From positions 1-64,000 of the forward strand of contig NZ_MAXC01000043.1 of the NCBI RefSeq assembly GCF_001693485.1: a stretch of DNA of 64,000 bases. The letters are read 5' to 3'. A program made the translations under genes and the position numbers. Shown here piece after piece: positions 35,322 to 43,704 of the stretch (position 1 is the first letter of the stretch; every line of letters begins with the position of its first letter). Origin of the DNA: Bradyrhizobium sp. LMTR 3 (GTDB taxonomy: Bacteria; Pseudomonadota; Alphaproteobacteria; Rhizobiales; Xanthobacteraceae). The notes beneath the pieces are model-generated. The model ran no database searches. It was given only the letters and a program-made list of their open reading frames with translations, and had not been told where the DNA came from.

Positions 35322-36338
35322 CTACGGTTGCTTCCGAGGCTGCTGCATTTGCCTGCCATCTCTTAGCGTCTGCGAAGGACTTTCCCCAAAGTGCGCGCGG
35401 TACGTGACCGAGAACCGGCCCATATGCGTAAACCCCGTGCTCATGGCAATCTCGGTGACATTCGCTTCCGGATCGGCCCGCAGCAGGGCTTGGCGAACTT
35501 GCCGCAAGCGGGCGTTCCGCAGGTAGCGCATGGGGGAGACGCCCTTGAAATCGCTGAAGTGTTTAAAGAGTGTTCGGCCTGCAACGCCGGTCGCCGTAAC
35601 AAGGTCGACCACTGTGATTGCCTGGTCGAGATGGGCTTCGATGTAGTCGACTGCGCGCCTCACGTCACGCGGCGCAATCGGCCTCTCGAGGCGTCGCAGC
35701 GCGTTGCTGTAATTGTGCGGGTGCGACAACAGCAGTGCGGTAATGATGAACTCCTCGAATTTGCTCATCGTTGTCGAGCTCCAGAGCACTGATCCCGACT
35801 GTTCCAGGTCCGAGACGGCTGTCAGCACGTAGCGTGCCAGGCTGCGGCCGTACCCGGCGGCGAGGTCGATGGTGGGCGCAAAGTCGAGTGGAACGGTTGG
35901 TGGCTCGCCGAGTAGGGCGGCAAGCTGAGCTGTAAGGCTGGATTTGGTCAAAGACAGTTGGATGCGGCTGCTATCGGCCTCCGATACCAGCCGACAACTC
36001 TCGCGCATCGGCGAGATGATTGTGGCGAGGTTCGGATTGCAAACGACGTTGTCACGGCCAATGGTGGCTTCAAGCTGCCCGCGAAGCGGCAGGTGGATCC
36101 AGGTGGCCGTGCGGGCGGGGCTCGGCGACAGGACGACCGATGCGCCGCCGTATTGCACGTAACCCATGTAGACGTTCGGCATGTAAACGCCGTTGAGGCG
36201 CGCATCGAGCTGGCGGGCCTGCCGCCCCGCGATGTCGAAGCGGTAGCCTTTCGCGCGCAGGAATGCACCGGTCTCTTCCACATTGCGGCTGTGGAAGATG
36301 GGTAGCTGCTCCAGAAGCGGCGCTGTGCCAAGCTGCAT
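35322..36338 (-). CDS. AraC family transcriptional regulator
   Basis: Regulator of 338 residues. The N-terminal ligand domain (about 20-200) resembles the AraC-binding-like group of OruR/OpgR-type proteins. The C-terminal double helix-turn-helix (about 235-330) has ITVVDLVTATGVAGRTLFKHF and VTEIAMSTGFTHMGRFSVTYRAHFG. The GGAGGCG site before 36338 sets the start. It is divergent from the MBL-fold gene, and direct repeats suited to AraC binding lie between them, so that gene is the likely target. Confidence 0.9.
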   Translation of the reverse strand: MQLGTAPLLEQLPIFHSRNVEETGAFLRAKGYRFDIAGRQARQLDARLNGVYMPNVYMGYVQYGGASVVLSPSPARTATWIHLPLRGQLEATIGRDNVVCNPNLATIISPMRESCRLVSEADSSRIQLSLTKSSLTAQLAALLGEPPTVPLDFAPTIDLAAGYGRSLARYVLTAVSDLEQSGSVLWSSTTMSKFEEFIITALLLSHPHNYSNALRRLERPIAPRDVRRAVDYIEAHLDQAITVVDLVTATGVAGRTLFKHFSDFKGVSPMRYLRNARLRQVRQALLRADPEANVTEIAMSTGFTHMGRFSVTYRAHFGESPSQTLRDGRQMQQPRKQP

Positions 36339-36425
36339 GCTCGCCTCCGTGTTGATCGACCATACCACGCATACCGCGGCATGGGCACGGGGGCCCGGAA
36401 TGCTCCGATCATTCTTGCAGTTTCT

Positions 36426-36485
36426 GGATAGTGATAGTTGGCGCTTTCCGTGGGCGATTTCCACGTTTACGCGCTTTCCGGATAG
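36426..36485. promoter_or_regulatory. Direct repeats between araC-type gene and MBL gene
   Basis: GCGCTTTCCG occurs at 36441-36450 and again at 36471-36480, 30 bases apart. GGATAG occurs at 36426-36431 and 36480-36485. AraC-family proteins bind direct repeats, so these are likely operator half-sites for the divergent pair. Confidence 0.5.
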
Positions 36486-36549
36486 GCGCCGGCGGCAATC
36501 GGATATCTAGCACCCAATGCGCCAGCTAGGCTTCGCGCCCAACGGGGGC

Positions 36550-36579
36550 GCCGTGCCTATCGATGCCGTGCCTATCGAT
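36550..36579 (+). repeat. 15-bp tandem repeat in MBL gene leader
   Basis: GCCGTGCCTATCGAT is present twice head to tail, just 13 bases before the Shine-Dalgarno of the MBL gene. It lies in the leader rather than in the coding sequence if the GTG start is right. Confidence 0.7.
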
Positions 36580-36606
36580 AGGGGGCCCATCAAGGAGGGA
36601 AGCGTC

Positions 36607-37572
36607 GTGGCTGCAGGGCATGTTCACAGAATAGCTCGTCGCCAATTTCTGGGTGAATCGGCTGCAGCGGCTCTGGCCGCGGCTGCGTGGGTGTCTTCGC
36701 CGCGACCGACACGGGCAGCCATCCATAGCGTACCGATCCACAAATCAGGCAGCCTCGAGACGCTGGTGGTAAGCGACGGCTATTTCTTCCTTCCAGCGGC
36801 TTTCCTCGTGACGCCGGGTTCTCCGCCCGCCGAGCGCGAAGCCGCCCTGAACGCAGCCGGACAAACCGGCGAACAGCTCCAGCTCGTGAACACCGTCGCG
36901 GTGATCCGTAGCCAGTCCGATGTGATCCTGGTCGACACGGGCACCGGCCCGCGCCATCAGCCCACGGCGGGAAAGCTTGCGGAGAACCTCAAAGCTGCCG
37001 GCATCCCACCTGCGGCCGTGACCAAGATCGTCCTGACCCACGGCCATCCCGACCACCTCTGGGGCGTCCTCGACGCAAATGATAGCCCGATCTATCCGAA
37101 CGCGAGCTATCTCGTTTCGGCCGTCGAATGGAACCTTTGGGCCGACGCGGATGTGAAGCGAAGGTTGCCGGCAATCTTGACAGCCAACGATCGCATCATC
37201 AATGGCGCCAAGAACCATTTCTCGCACGTCAAGGACAAGATCAGGACAGTACGGGATGGCGATGAGATTGTCAGTGGCGTGCAGGTCATCGATACGCCAG
37301 GGCATACGCAGGGCCACATCTCGGTCGAAATCGCCGGTGAGGATGGTCTCGTCGTCGTTGCGGACGCGCTTACGCACGCTGTGATCTCATTCCAGCATCC
37401 GTCGTGGCCAGTGCCAGTCGACCACGAGCCCGATCGCGGCATCTCGACCCGCCTGCGCCTGCTTGATCGACTCGCCGTTGACAAGCGCCGGCTGATCGGC
37501 GCTCACCTGCCGTTCCCTGGCACCGGCTTCGTCGAGCGCAAGGATGGCGCCTATCGCTTCGTTCCGGCTTGA
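36607..37572 (+). CDS. MBL-fold metallo-hydrolase with twin-Arg-like signal
   Basis: Metallo-beta-lactamase-fold protein of 321 residues. The start is GTG 36607, set by AAGGAGGG seven bases upstream. The N-terminus VHRIARRQFLGESAAAALAAAAW resembles a Tat signal, so export in folded form is likely. The metal motif LTHGHPDHLWGV (HxHxDH), VDTGTGP before it, DTPGHTQGHIS and ADALTH give a full two-metal site. Substrate not known; members include lactonases and quorum-quenching enzymes. The DUF1326 gene follows after 51 bases, likely the same transcript. Confidence 0.88.
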   Translation: MAAGHVHRIARRQFLGESAAAALAAAAWVSSPRPTRAAIHSVPIHKSGSLETLVVSDGYFFLPAAFLVTPGSPPAEREAALNAAGQTGEQLQLVNTVAVIRSQSDVILVDTGTGPRHQPTAGKLAENLKAAGIPPAAVTKIVLTHGHPDHLWGVLDANDSPIYPNASYLVSAVEWNLWADADVKRRLPAILTANDRIINGAKNHFSHVKDKIRTVRDGDEIVSGVQVIDTPGHTQGHISVEIAGEDGLVVVADALTHAVISFQHPSWPVPVDHEPDRGISTRLRLLDRLAVDKRRLIGAHLPFPGTGFVERKDGAYRFVPA

Positions 37573-37623
37573 AGCTCGCGCAAGGTCGAGTTGAGCATCA
37601 TCGCTTTCGGGAGGCGCAGTGTG

Positions 37624-38319
37624 ATGGCGGTTCAATGGCTATTCAAGAGCGAGACCTACGATAACTGCAATTGCGCCATGAATTGTGGTTGCCAGTTCAA
37701 CCTGCCGAGTACCCACGGCTATTGCCAGTCGGCCTTCGTCGGCACCGTCGTTGAAGGCCGCTTCAACGATACGCCGCTCTCAGGCATGAACTGGGCGGCG
37801 CTGTATGAGTGGCCTGGCGAAATCAAGGACGGAAACGGGCGGCGCCAGATCGTTATCGACGAGCGTGCAGACGAAGCTCAACGGATCGCGCTTGAAACGA
37901 TCATCTCGGGCGAGGCATGCGAACCTTTGAGCAATCTCTTCGCCGTATTCGCGTCCACATGCTCGGAATTTTGCGAGACGTTGTTCCTGCCGATTGATCT
38001 CGATGCGGACTTGGAGCTCAGAACCGCAAGGGTAGAGATACCCGGCGTCATGCGGAGCACCGGCAGGCCGAAGATCAACGAGTTCACTGGTCAGCCATTC
38101 CACATTGCGCTGGCGCGTCCCAGCGGCAGTTTCGAGTTTACCTACGCAGAAATCGGGCTAGGTACCACGTCGGTCACAGGTGACATGAAAATGGCATTCG
38201 AAGATTCATGGGCACACTTTTGCGTTCATCACTTCAATCAGGATGGCCTGGTCAGGGAGAGATCAAGACTCACGGCATGGCTTGGGCCGACCCCGCGGTC
38301 CCCTCGTCGAGAAATTTGA
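37624..38319 (+). CDS. DUF1326 cysteine-rich protein
   Basis: Protein of 231 residues of the DUF1326 family. Near the N-terminus Cys15, Cys17, Cys21 and Cys23 form CNCAMNCGC, with Cys34 close behind and CSEFC further on. This looks like a metal-binding site. GGAGGCGCAG precedes the ATG at 37624. No signal peptide is seen. It follows the MBL-fold gene and is controlled, it seems, by the divergent AraC regulator. The final 50 bases overlap the convergent GNAT gene. The function of the family is not established. Confidence 0.8.
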   Translation: MAVQWLFKSETYDNCNCAMNCGCQFNLPSTHGYCQSAFVGTVVEGRFNDTPLSGMNWAALYEWPGEIKDGNGRRQIVIDERADEAQRIALETIISGEACEPLSNLFAVFASTCSEFCETLFLPIDLDADLELRTARVEIPGVMRSTGRPKINEFTGQPFHIALARPSGSFEFTYAEIGLGTTSVTGDMKMAFEDSWAHFCVHHFNQDGLVRERSRLTAWLGPTPRSPRREI

Positions 38320-38809
38320 CCATCAGAATCTCGTCGTAATATCGCCCACCCTGCTTGAGGGCTCGCTTTTCATAGCCGTACTCGACAAAGCCCATGGCGC
38401 TGTAAAGCCGGCGCGCCGCTTCGTTCTCGCTCACGACAGTCAATTGAACCATCTCCACGCGCCCGCGCGCATGGTCGAGAACGGCCGCGACAAGCAACTT
38501 TCGAAGACCCGAACCTCGCGCGGTGTTTCGAACATACATCGCCCAAAGCCGCCCCTTATGCGCCTGCTTCAAACCTTCCTGCGCGGAAAATCCGGCAATT
38601 CCGGCAAGCTTCCCGTCAAGGAATGCGCCGAAGATATCCGCCCGTTCGATGGCCGCTTCGAACCAAGATAGTGGTTGCGCATTTTCTCGCTCGAACGTGC
38701 TGCCGAACGCCTCCGGATTTTTCTCAAGCGCTTCCAGTCGGATCGTTCGGTACAGGGCCGCGTCGGCAAGCTCCAGGAGACGTATCTGCGCCCCGCCAGT
38801 ATCGGTCAC
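38270..38809 (-). CDS. GNAT family N-acetyltransferase
   Basis: Acetyltransferase fold of 179 residues with a GTG start preceded by GAGGTG. Core motif LWAMYVRNTARGSGLRKLL (acetyl-CoA loop) and the final VVSENEAARRLYSAMGFVEYG are typical of the RimI/MshD-like GNAT group. The 3' end overlaps the DUF1326 gene on the other strand by 50 bases. Substrate unknown. Confidence 0.9.
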   Translation of the reverse strand: MTDTGGAQIRLLELADAALYRTIRLEALEKNPEAFGSTFERENAQPLSWFEAAIERADIFGAFLDGKLAGIAGFSAQEGLKQAHKGRLWAMYVRNTARGSGLRKLLVAAVLDHARGRVEMVQLTVVSENEAARRLYSAMGFVEYGYEKRALKQGGRYYDEILMVKFLDEGTAGSAQAMP

Positions 38810-38900
38810 GGTTGCACCTCGCTCGGCTTCGTTTGACCTGTCTGCGGATCGGTGCCAGCCTTGTCAATCCTGCAAAGCGCATCTCTGTCCGGATCTCACC

Positions 38901-39680
38901 ATGTCAGATTTCAAAGAGCTGAGTCGTTCGGTCAAAGGCTTAACCGTCCTCGTCACCGGTGCTGCCAGCGGCATGGGTCGCGCCACGGCGCTGGTGTTCG
39001 CGGCCGAGGGCGCCAATGTTGCAGTCACCGATCTGAACGCCGAGTCGACCCAGGCGGTTGCCAGCGAGATCGCAGCGAAGGGCGAATCGGCAAAAGCGTG
39101 GACGCTCGACGTCGCCAATCCCGGCAACATCACCAAGGTCGTCAACGACGTTGCCGCACATTTCGGCTCCCTCGACATCGTCATCAACAATGCCGGCATC
39201 TCCGTGCGCGTGGCGATCGACGAGGAAGGTTATGAAGCCGCCTGGGACAGGGCGGTGGCCGTGATGCTGACCGCGCATCCACGTATCATCCGGGCCGCGT
39301 TGCCGCATTTGCGCCGATCGAAGAATCCGCGGATCGTCAACATCGCATCGACCGAGGCGCTCGGCGCCACCGCGCTGCACAGCCCCTATTCGGCGGCGAA
39401 AGCCGGCGTCACCGGTTTGACGCGCTCGCTCGCCGTCGAGCTCGGCCGCGAGGGCATCACCGTGAACTGCATCTGCCCGGGCCCGATCCGCACCGCAATC
39501 ACCGAGCGGATTTCCGAAGAGCACAAGACGATCTATGCCAAGCGCCGCACCGCACTCGGCCGCTACGGCGAGCCGGAGGAAGTGGCGCACATGACGCTGA
39601 GCCTCTGTCTGCCGGCGGCTTCGTTCATGACCGGCGCGGTGATCCCGGTCGATGGTGGGCTGATGGCGCGGAATGCGTGA
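38901..39680 (+). CDS. SDR family oxidoreductase (3-oxoacyl-ACP reductase-like)
   Basis: Short-chain dehydrogenase of 259 residues. TGAASGMGRATA (about 20-31) is the cofactor loop and a TDLN patch points to NAD(H). NNAGIS, the serine in IVNIASTEALG and YSAAK (catalytic Tyr and Lys) are all present; it ends GAVIPVDGGLM. The ATG at 38901 is chosen because the frame upstream overlaps the divergent GNAT gene. Substrate unknown. Confidence 0.9.
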   Translation: MSDFKELSRSVKGLTVLVTGAASGMGRATALVFAAEGANVAVTDLNAESTQAVASEIAAKGESAKAWTLDVANPGNITKVVNDVAAHFGSLDIVINNAGISVRVAIDEEGYEAAWDRAVAVMLTAHPRIIRAALPHLRRSKNPRIVNIASTEALGATALHSPYSAAKAGVTGLTRSLAVELGREGITVNCICPGPIRTAITERISEEHKTIYAKRRTALGRYGEPEEVAHMTLSLCLPAASFMTGAVIPVDGGLMARNA

Positions 39681-39746
39681 GGCGTTCCCCGGATGCTGCG
39701 CAGCAGCCATGTTTGGCGCTGGGGAAGATTGGGTAGAGGCGCGAAC

Positions 39747-39902
39747 GTGTCCCGGACGCGGTGCAGCCTAGGCGATGCGAAGCATCGTCCGGTAACGCTG
39801 CGCCGCAGAGCCGGGCCCCATATCGCCGCTAGACTTGTCACCGCTAGACTTGGGCCCCGGTTCAGCAACGCAGCACGTTGTGCTGCGTTGCGCCCGGGGC
39901 AC
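39747..39902. repeat. Family C palindromic repeat, copy 2 (rearranged)
   Basis: GTGTCCCGGACGC at the left and GCGCCCGGGGCAC at the right, with inner arms GCAGAGCCGGG and its partner. A 12-base motif CCGCTAGACTTG is tandemly doubled in the centre. A second partial end (CCCCGGATGCTGCGC at 39687) lies just before, so two elements may have merged. It fills most of the 360-base gap before the dioxygenase gene. Confidence 0.75.
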
Positions 39903-40040
39903 GAGAGATCAGCCGCGCTTGACGCCACGAGACAGGCGCAATGCCGCATGCGCGCCGCAGCGTTGACTTGGACAGGTTGGAGAGTAATTTTTCCTACAAA
40001 CAGAGCGGGCCAAACCGCCCGCCGCTTTCGGGAGAGACGC

Positions 40041-40928
40041 ATGGCGATCGCAATCCGGCAGTTGCATCCGCATTTTGTCGGCGAAGTATCCGGACTTGAC
40101 CTGCGAAAACCCCTGAATCCGCAGGAAGCAGCCGACGTCGAAGCCGGCATGGACAGATACGCCGTGCTGCTGTTCCGCAACCAGGACATCACGGACGAAC
40201 AGCAACTCGCATTTGCGCTGAATTTCGGCAAGCGCGAGGACGCTCGCGGCGGCAATATCGTCAAGCCTCAGGATTCGCGCCTCTCGACCGGCCTCAACGA
40301 CGTCTCCAATCTCGGCAAGGACGGCAAGCCATTGCCGCGCGACAGCCGCGCACATCTGTTCAACCTCGGCAATTGCCTGTGGCATTCCGACAGCTCGTTT
40401 CGTCCGATCCCGGCGAAGTTCTCGCTCTTGTCGGCGCGGGTGGTGAATCCGAAGGGCGGCAACACCGAATTCGCCGACATGCGCGCGGCCTATGACGCGC
40501 TCGACGACGACACCAAGGCCGAGATCGAGGACCTGATCTGCGAACATTCGCTGATGTATTCGCGCGGCTCGCTCGGCTTCCTGGATTATACCGACGAAGA
40601 AAAAGAGATGTTCAAGCCGGTGCTGCAGCGGCTGGTGCGGACGCATCCGGTGCATCGCCGCAAGTCGCTGTATCTGTCATCGCACGCGGGCGCGATACTG
40701 GGCATGAGCATGCCCGAGGCGCGGTTATTGCTGCGCGACCTGACCGAGCACGCCACGCAGAAGGAATTCGTCTACGTCCATAAATGGACCGTGCATGACC
40801 TCGTGATGTGGGACAATCGCCAGACCATGCACCGGGTTCGGCGCTACGACCAGTCGCAGCCCCGCGACATGCGCCGCGCCACGGTTGCCGGTACCGAGCC
40901 GACGGTGACGCAGCAGGCCGCGGAGTAA
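40041..40928 (+). CDS. TauD/TfdA-type 2-oxoglutarate dioxygenase
   Basis: Fe(II)/2-oxoglutarate dioxygenase of 295 residues. Iron ligands are His115 and Asp117 in LWHSDSSF and a distal His264 in NRQTMHRVRRYD; an Arg follows near 278 for 2-oxoglutarate. Overall pattern is closest to the TfdA-alpha group found in bradyrhizobia, which cleaves 2,4-D-like aryloxyacetates; the natural substrate is not known. GGGAGAGAC precedes the ATG at 40041. No other degradation genes are adjacent. Confidence 0.88.
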   Translation: MAIAIRQLHPHFVGEVSGLDLRKPLNPQEAADVEAGMDRYAVLLFRNQDITDEQQLAFALNFGKREDARGGNIVKPQDSRLSTGLNDVSNLGKDGKPLPRDSRAHLFNLGNCLWHSDSSFRPIPAKFSLLSARVVNPKGGNTEFADMRAAYDALDDDTKAEIEDLICEHSLMYSRGSLGFLDYTDEEKEMFKPVLQRLVRTHPVHRRKSLYLSSHAGAILGMSMPEARLLLRDLTEHATQKEFVYVHKWTVHDLVMWDNRQTMHRVRRYDQSQPRDMRRATVAGTEPTVTQQAAE

Positions 40929-40945
40929 GTAGCCACAAAATCGGT

Positions 40946-41066
40946 GTCGTCCCTGCGAACGCAGGGACCCATAACCACCACTGTGAATTGCTGAGAAGAG
41001 CTGGAGCCCGAGCTTGCCTGACCGCAAACGTTTGGGGTTATGGGTCCCTGCGTTCGCAGGGACGAC
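40946..41066. repeat. Family B palindromic repeat, copy 3 (best preserved)
   Basis: GTCGTCCCTGCGAACGCAGG at the left, then GACCCATAACCACC; the right end is TATGGGTCCCTGCG followed by TTCGCAGGGACGAC. The outer arms are almost perfect complements over more than 25 bases, suggesting a recent copy. Between convergent genes. Confidence 0.92.
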
Positions 41067-41100
41067 GCGGTGATTGTGGCAACGTCCGCGACGGGACGCC

Positions 41101-41751
41101 TCAAGCGTGCCCGGCTTCATTCGACAGCATGCCTGGGTCGATGCCGATCTTGCGCAACGCACGTTGATATTTGTCGTCGACGTCGTCGCCGAAGATCAGA
41201 TCCGGGTCGGCGTCGCAATGCAGCCAGCCATTGTGCTGGATCTCGTTCTCGAGTTGCCCGGGCGCCCAGCCGGCATAGCCGAGCGCCAGGATGGCGTGCT
41301 TCGGGCCGGTGCCTTTGGCGATCGCCTTGAGGATGTCCACCGTCGCGGTCAGGCAGATGCCGTCGTCGATGTTCAGCGTCGCGTCCTTGATGAAGAAATC
41401 GCTCGAATGCAGCACGAAACCGCGGCCGGTATCGACCGGGCCGCCCTTCAGCACCTGCATGGTCTCGGCGTTTTCCGGCAGTGTGATCTGGTCGGCCTTC
41501 TCGATGATATCGAGTTGCACCAGCAGTCCTGGAAAGTCGATGCTGCCGGCCGGACGGTTGACAATGATGCCCATCGCCCCTTCCGACGAGTGCGCGCACA
41601 TGTAGATGACGGAGCGCTCGAAGCGCGGATCGCCCATGACCGGCATGGCGATCAGCAGCCGGCCGTCCAGATAGCCCTCGCCGGACGAATTATCGCCAAA
41701 GCCGGCGGTTTTGCGGCGGACAGGCTTCGATGTCTTGCCTTCAGGGCTCAT
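41101..41751 (-). CDS. YqgE/AlgH family protein
   Basis: DUF179-family protein of 216 residues, with LDGRLLIAMPVMGDPRFERSV, NRPAG and VLKGGPVD, the family landmarks. The ATG at 41751 is preferred to a TTG at 41757. Role unknown; AlgH of Pseudomonas affects alginate and other systems by means that are unclear. Divergent from the DsbD-domain gene. Confidence 0.92.
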   Translation of the reverse strand: MSPEGKTSKPVRRKTAGFGDNSSGEGYLDGRLLIAMPVMGDPRFERSVIYMCAHSSEGAMGIIVNRPAGSIDFPGLLVQLDIIEKADQITLPENAETMQVLKGGPVDTGRGFVLHSSDFFIKDATLNIDDGICLTATVDILKAIAKGTGPKHAILALGYAGWAPGQLENEIQHNGWLHCDADPDLIFGDDVDDKYQRALRKIGIDPGMLSNEAGHA

Positions 41752-41888
41752 CCGCAAAGGCCTTTCTCTTGCAGGTTCATATCCTGATATCGGGTGCGGT
41801 TTCTGTCAATCAAGCTTCCGGCATCATTCGGCTGCCGATCACACGCAATTCAATGGTTTGCCGCGAAACTTGCCTGTAAAGACGTGCC

Positions 41889-42722
41889 ATGAGCGTCCTA
41901 GTTCCCCTACGCGCCGCACTCGGCGTCGCCGCATTGAGTGTCGCGTGTGCGGCGTCGGAGGTTCGCGCCCAGGATGCCTCGCCGTGGCAACACGACGCCC
42001 ATTCCGCGGTACGGTTGCTGGCGGGATCACGCAGCGGCGCGGTGCTGCTCGGCGGCGTAGCCATCCAGTTGCAGCCGGGATGGAAGACCTATTGGCGGAC
42101 GCCCGGGGATTCCGGCGTGCCACCCCGCTTCGACTTCTCCAAATCCGACAATGTCGAAGCTGTGACGGTGCTGTGGCCGGCGCCGATGAAATTCGACGAC
42201 GGCGCAGGCGGCACCGCGCTGGGATACAAGCAACAGGTCGTGCTGCCGTTGCGGATCGTCGCCAAGAATGCCGACAAGCCGGTGACGCTGCGCACCCACA
42301 TCAGCTACGCGGTTTGCGAAAAGCTCTGCATTCCCGTGGAAGCCCATGCCGAACTCGCTTTTGCCAGCGTGGCAAGCACCGAGGACGGCACACTGTCCGA
42401 TGCGCTCAATGCGGTGCCGAAGCCGGCCAATGTCGGGGACTCCAATCCGCTGACCATCCGCGACGTCAAGCGCGAGGGAAAGAGCGTGCTCGTCGACGTG
42501 ACCGCGCCCGAGGCCAGGGAGGTCAACCTGTTCGCCGAGGGGCCGACGCCCGACTGGGCGCTGCCGGTTCCCAAACTCGTGGAGCAAGGCCCGCCCGGCG
42601 TCAAACGCTTTGCCTTCGAACTCGACGGCCTGCCGCCCGGCGCCAGTCCGGAAGGCGCTGCACTCAAACTGACGCTGGTCGGCGGCGATCGGGCCTACGA
42701 GTTCAACGTCAGTTTGAATTGA
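41889..42722 (+). CDS. Secreted protein with DsbD alpha-like domain
   Basis: Periplasmic protein of 277 residues: signal peptide to about residue 27 (EVRAQ), then the immunoglobulin-like N-terminal domain of DsbD/ScsB (GGVAIQLQPGWKTYWRTPGD). It contains a Cys pair in YAVCEKLCIPVEAH (C-x3-C) that may exchange disulfides. The transmembrane and thioredoxin parts of DsbD are absent, so electrons must come from another protein such as a CcdA-type partner encoded elsewhere. Confidence 0.88.
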   Translation: MSVLVPLRAALGVAALSVACAASEVRAQDASPWQHDAHSAVRLLAGSRSGAVLLGGVAIQLQPGWKTYWRTPGDSGVPPRFDFSKSDNVEAVTVLWPAPMKFDDGAGGTALGYKQQVVLPLRIVAKNADKPVTLRTHISYAVCEKLCIPVEAHAELAFASVASTEDGTLSDALNAVPKPANVGDSNPLTIRDVKREGKSVLVDVTAPEAREVNLFAEGPTPDWALPVPKLVEQGPPGVKRFAFELDGLPPGASPEGAALKLTLVGGDRAYEFNVSLN

Positions 42723-42808
42723 CCCGACCTGCCGTCCCTGCGGACGTGCTCAGCCGCGCCACGATGCCGCAAGGTGTTTCCACCCGGTGCAGCGACGTTT
42801 TTCCAGTC

Positions 42809-42840
42809 AGAGGAGAGCCGTCGCTTGGCAGCTCTCCTCT
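42809..42840. repeat. Perfect 10-bp inverted repeat between convergent genes
   Basis: AGAGGAGAGC at 42809-42818 pairs with GCTCTCCTCT at 42831-42840, with a 12-base loop. There is no T-run on the plus side. It probably acts as a bidirectional transcript end for the DsbD-domain gene and the small secreted protein gene. Confidence 0.5.
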
Positions 42841-42858
42841 TCAGCAACGTATGTCCTC

Positions 42859-43131
42859 CTAGCTCTTCTGGCCGCTCATCTGCTGAGCGCGCATATAGCT
42901 CTTGCAAGCGCCACGCATGTCGCCCTTTGACATGGCGGCATTCGCCGCGCCCATCTCTTTCATCATCGCAAATTTGCCGGGACTATCAGGCATAGCGTTA
43001 CCGGACGCGACGAGCTTGGCCATGTTTTCGCTTGTGCAACCCGTCTTCTGGGCAGAAGCTTTCTGGGCAGAAGCCGGGCTGACAGCCAGCGCGGTGGCGA
43101 TCGTTACAGCGGTGACAAGCAGTAATTTCAT
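42859..43131 (-). CDS. Small secreted two-cysteine protein
   Basis: Protein of 90 residues with a clear signal peptide (MKLLLVTAVTIATALAVSPASAQ). A small AQK-containing repeat comes from a doubled DNA segment (GGGCAGAAGC), and a helical domain follows with one Cys near each end (GCTSENMAKL and GACKSYMRA), probably a disulfide. AGGAAAGAT precedes the ATG. Likely periplasmic; family not recognised. Confidence 0.75.
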   Translation of the reverse strand: MKLLLVTAVTIATALAVSPASAQKASAQKTGCTSENMAKLVASGNAMPDSPGKFAMMKEMGAANAAMSKGDMRGACKSYMRAQQMSGQKS

Positions 43132-43224
43132 ATCTTTCCTCCCCGGCCGCACCATGCGGCCGAAGCTCAAGTTACAAAAAGCCGGAAAAGTTCCGCCAGC
43201 CCCCCGGGGCCAACCAGCATGAAG

Positions 43225-43377
43225 CTACGAAACCGGGGATACCTGCACGGCCGGCGGGGCGCTGCGGGTCGGTATGGGATCGGGCGCGTTGATCACGTAG
43301 AGCGCGCCGGCCACCAGCATGATGGCAGCGATCATCAATCCCAACATGGCCAGAACCAGATCGTTCGGGTCATCCAT
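43225..43377 (-). CDS. Small single-pass membrane protein
   Basis: Protein of 50 residues starting MDDPNDLVLAMLGLMI, with one membrane helix (about 6-28) and a Pro-rich exposed tail (PIPTRSAPPAVQVSP). The start at 43377 is chosen over 43422. No family recognised. Hydrophobic pattern and codon use favour a real gene; the ribosome site is weak. Confidence 0.5.
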   Translation of the reverse strand: MDDPNDLVLAMLGLMIAAIMLVAGALYVINAPDPIPTRSAPPAVQVSPVS

Positions 43378-43704
43378 CTCGCGGCCCGGACACGCGGGCT
43401 GTTCGGGTGGGACGGCAGCCATCGCCTTTGGCTATCCGCGCGAGCGCTTGCAATGAATAACGGCGGGTCGGAAGACCTTTGGCTATCCGCGACATGCGCC
43501 GTTGTGAGCGGCGGGCGATGGCTCCGCGGCATCAAACGACGGCTCAGCGGTTTTGTTCCTGACTTCGTCGTTCGCAGCTCCAGACGGCAGCAATTCAGCG
43601 GAATGCGCGGGCCGCCACCCAACCGAATCTTAACGAATGGTTGATACATCCGATCGTCGCCGCCGCCTCGCGGCACGTTTCGGGGATGTACCGTTGTGGC
43701 CGTA
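43378..43704. other. Gap before flippase gene, with a 16-bp direct repeat
   Basis: CCTTTGGCTATCCGCG occurs exactly at 43425-43440 and 43476-43491, 51 bases apart. No RNA gene or terminator was seen. The right part must contain the promoter of the flippase gene; no good -35/-10 pair was found. Confidence 0.45.
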
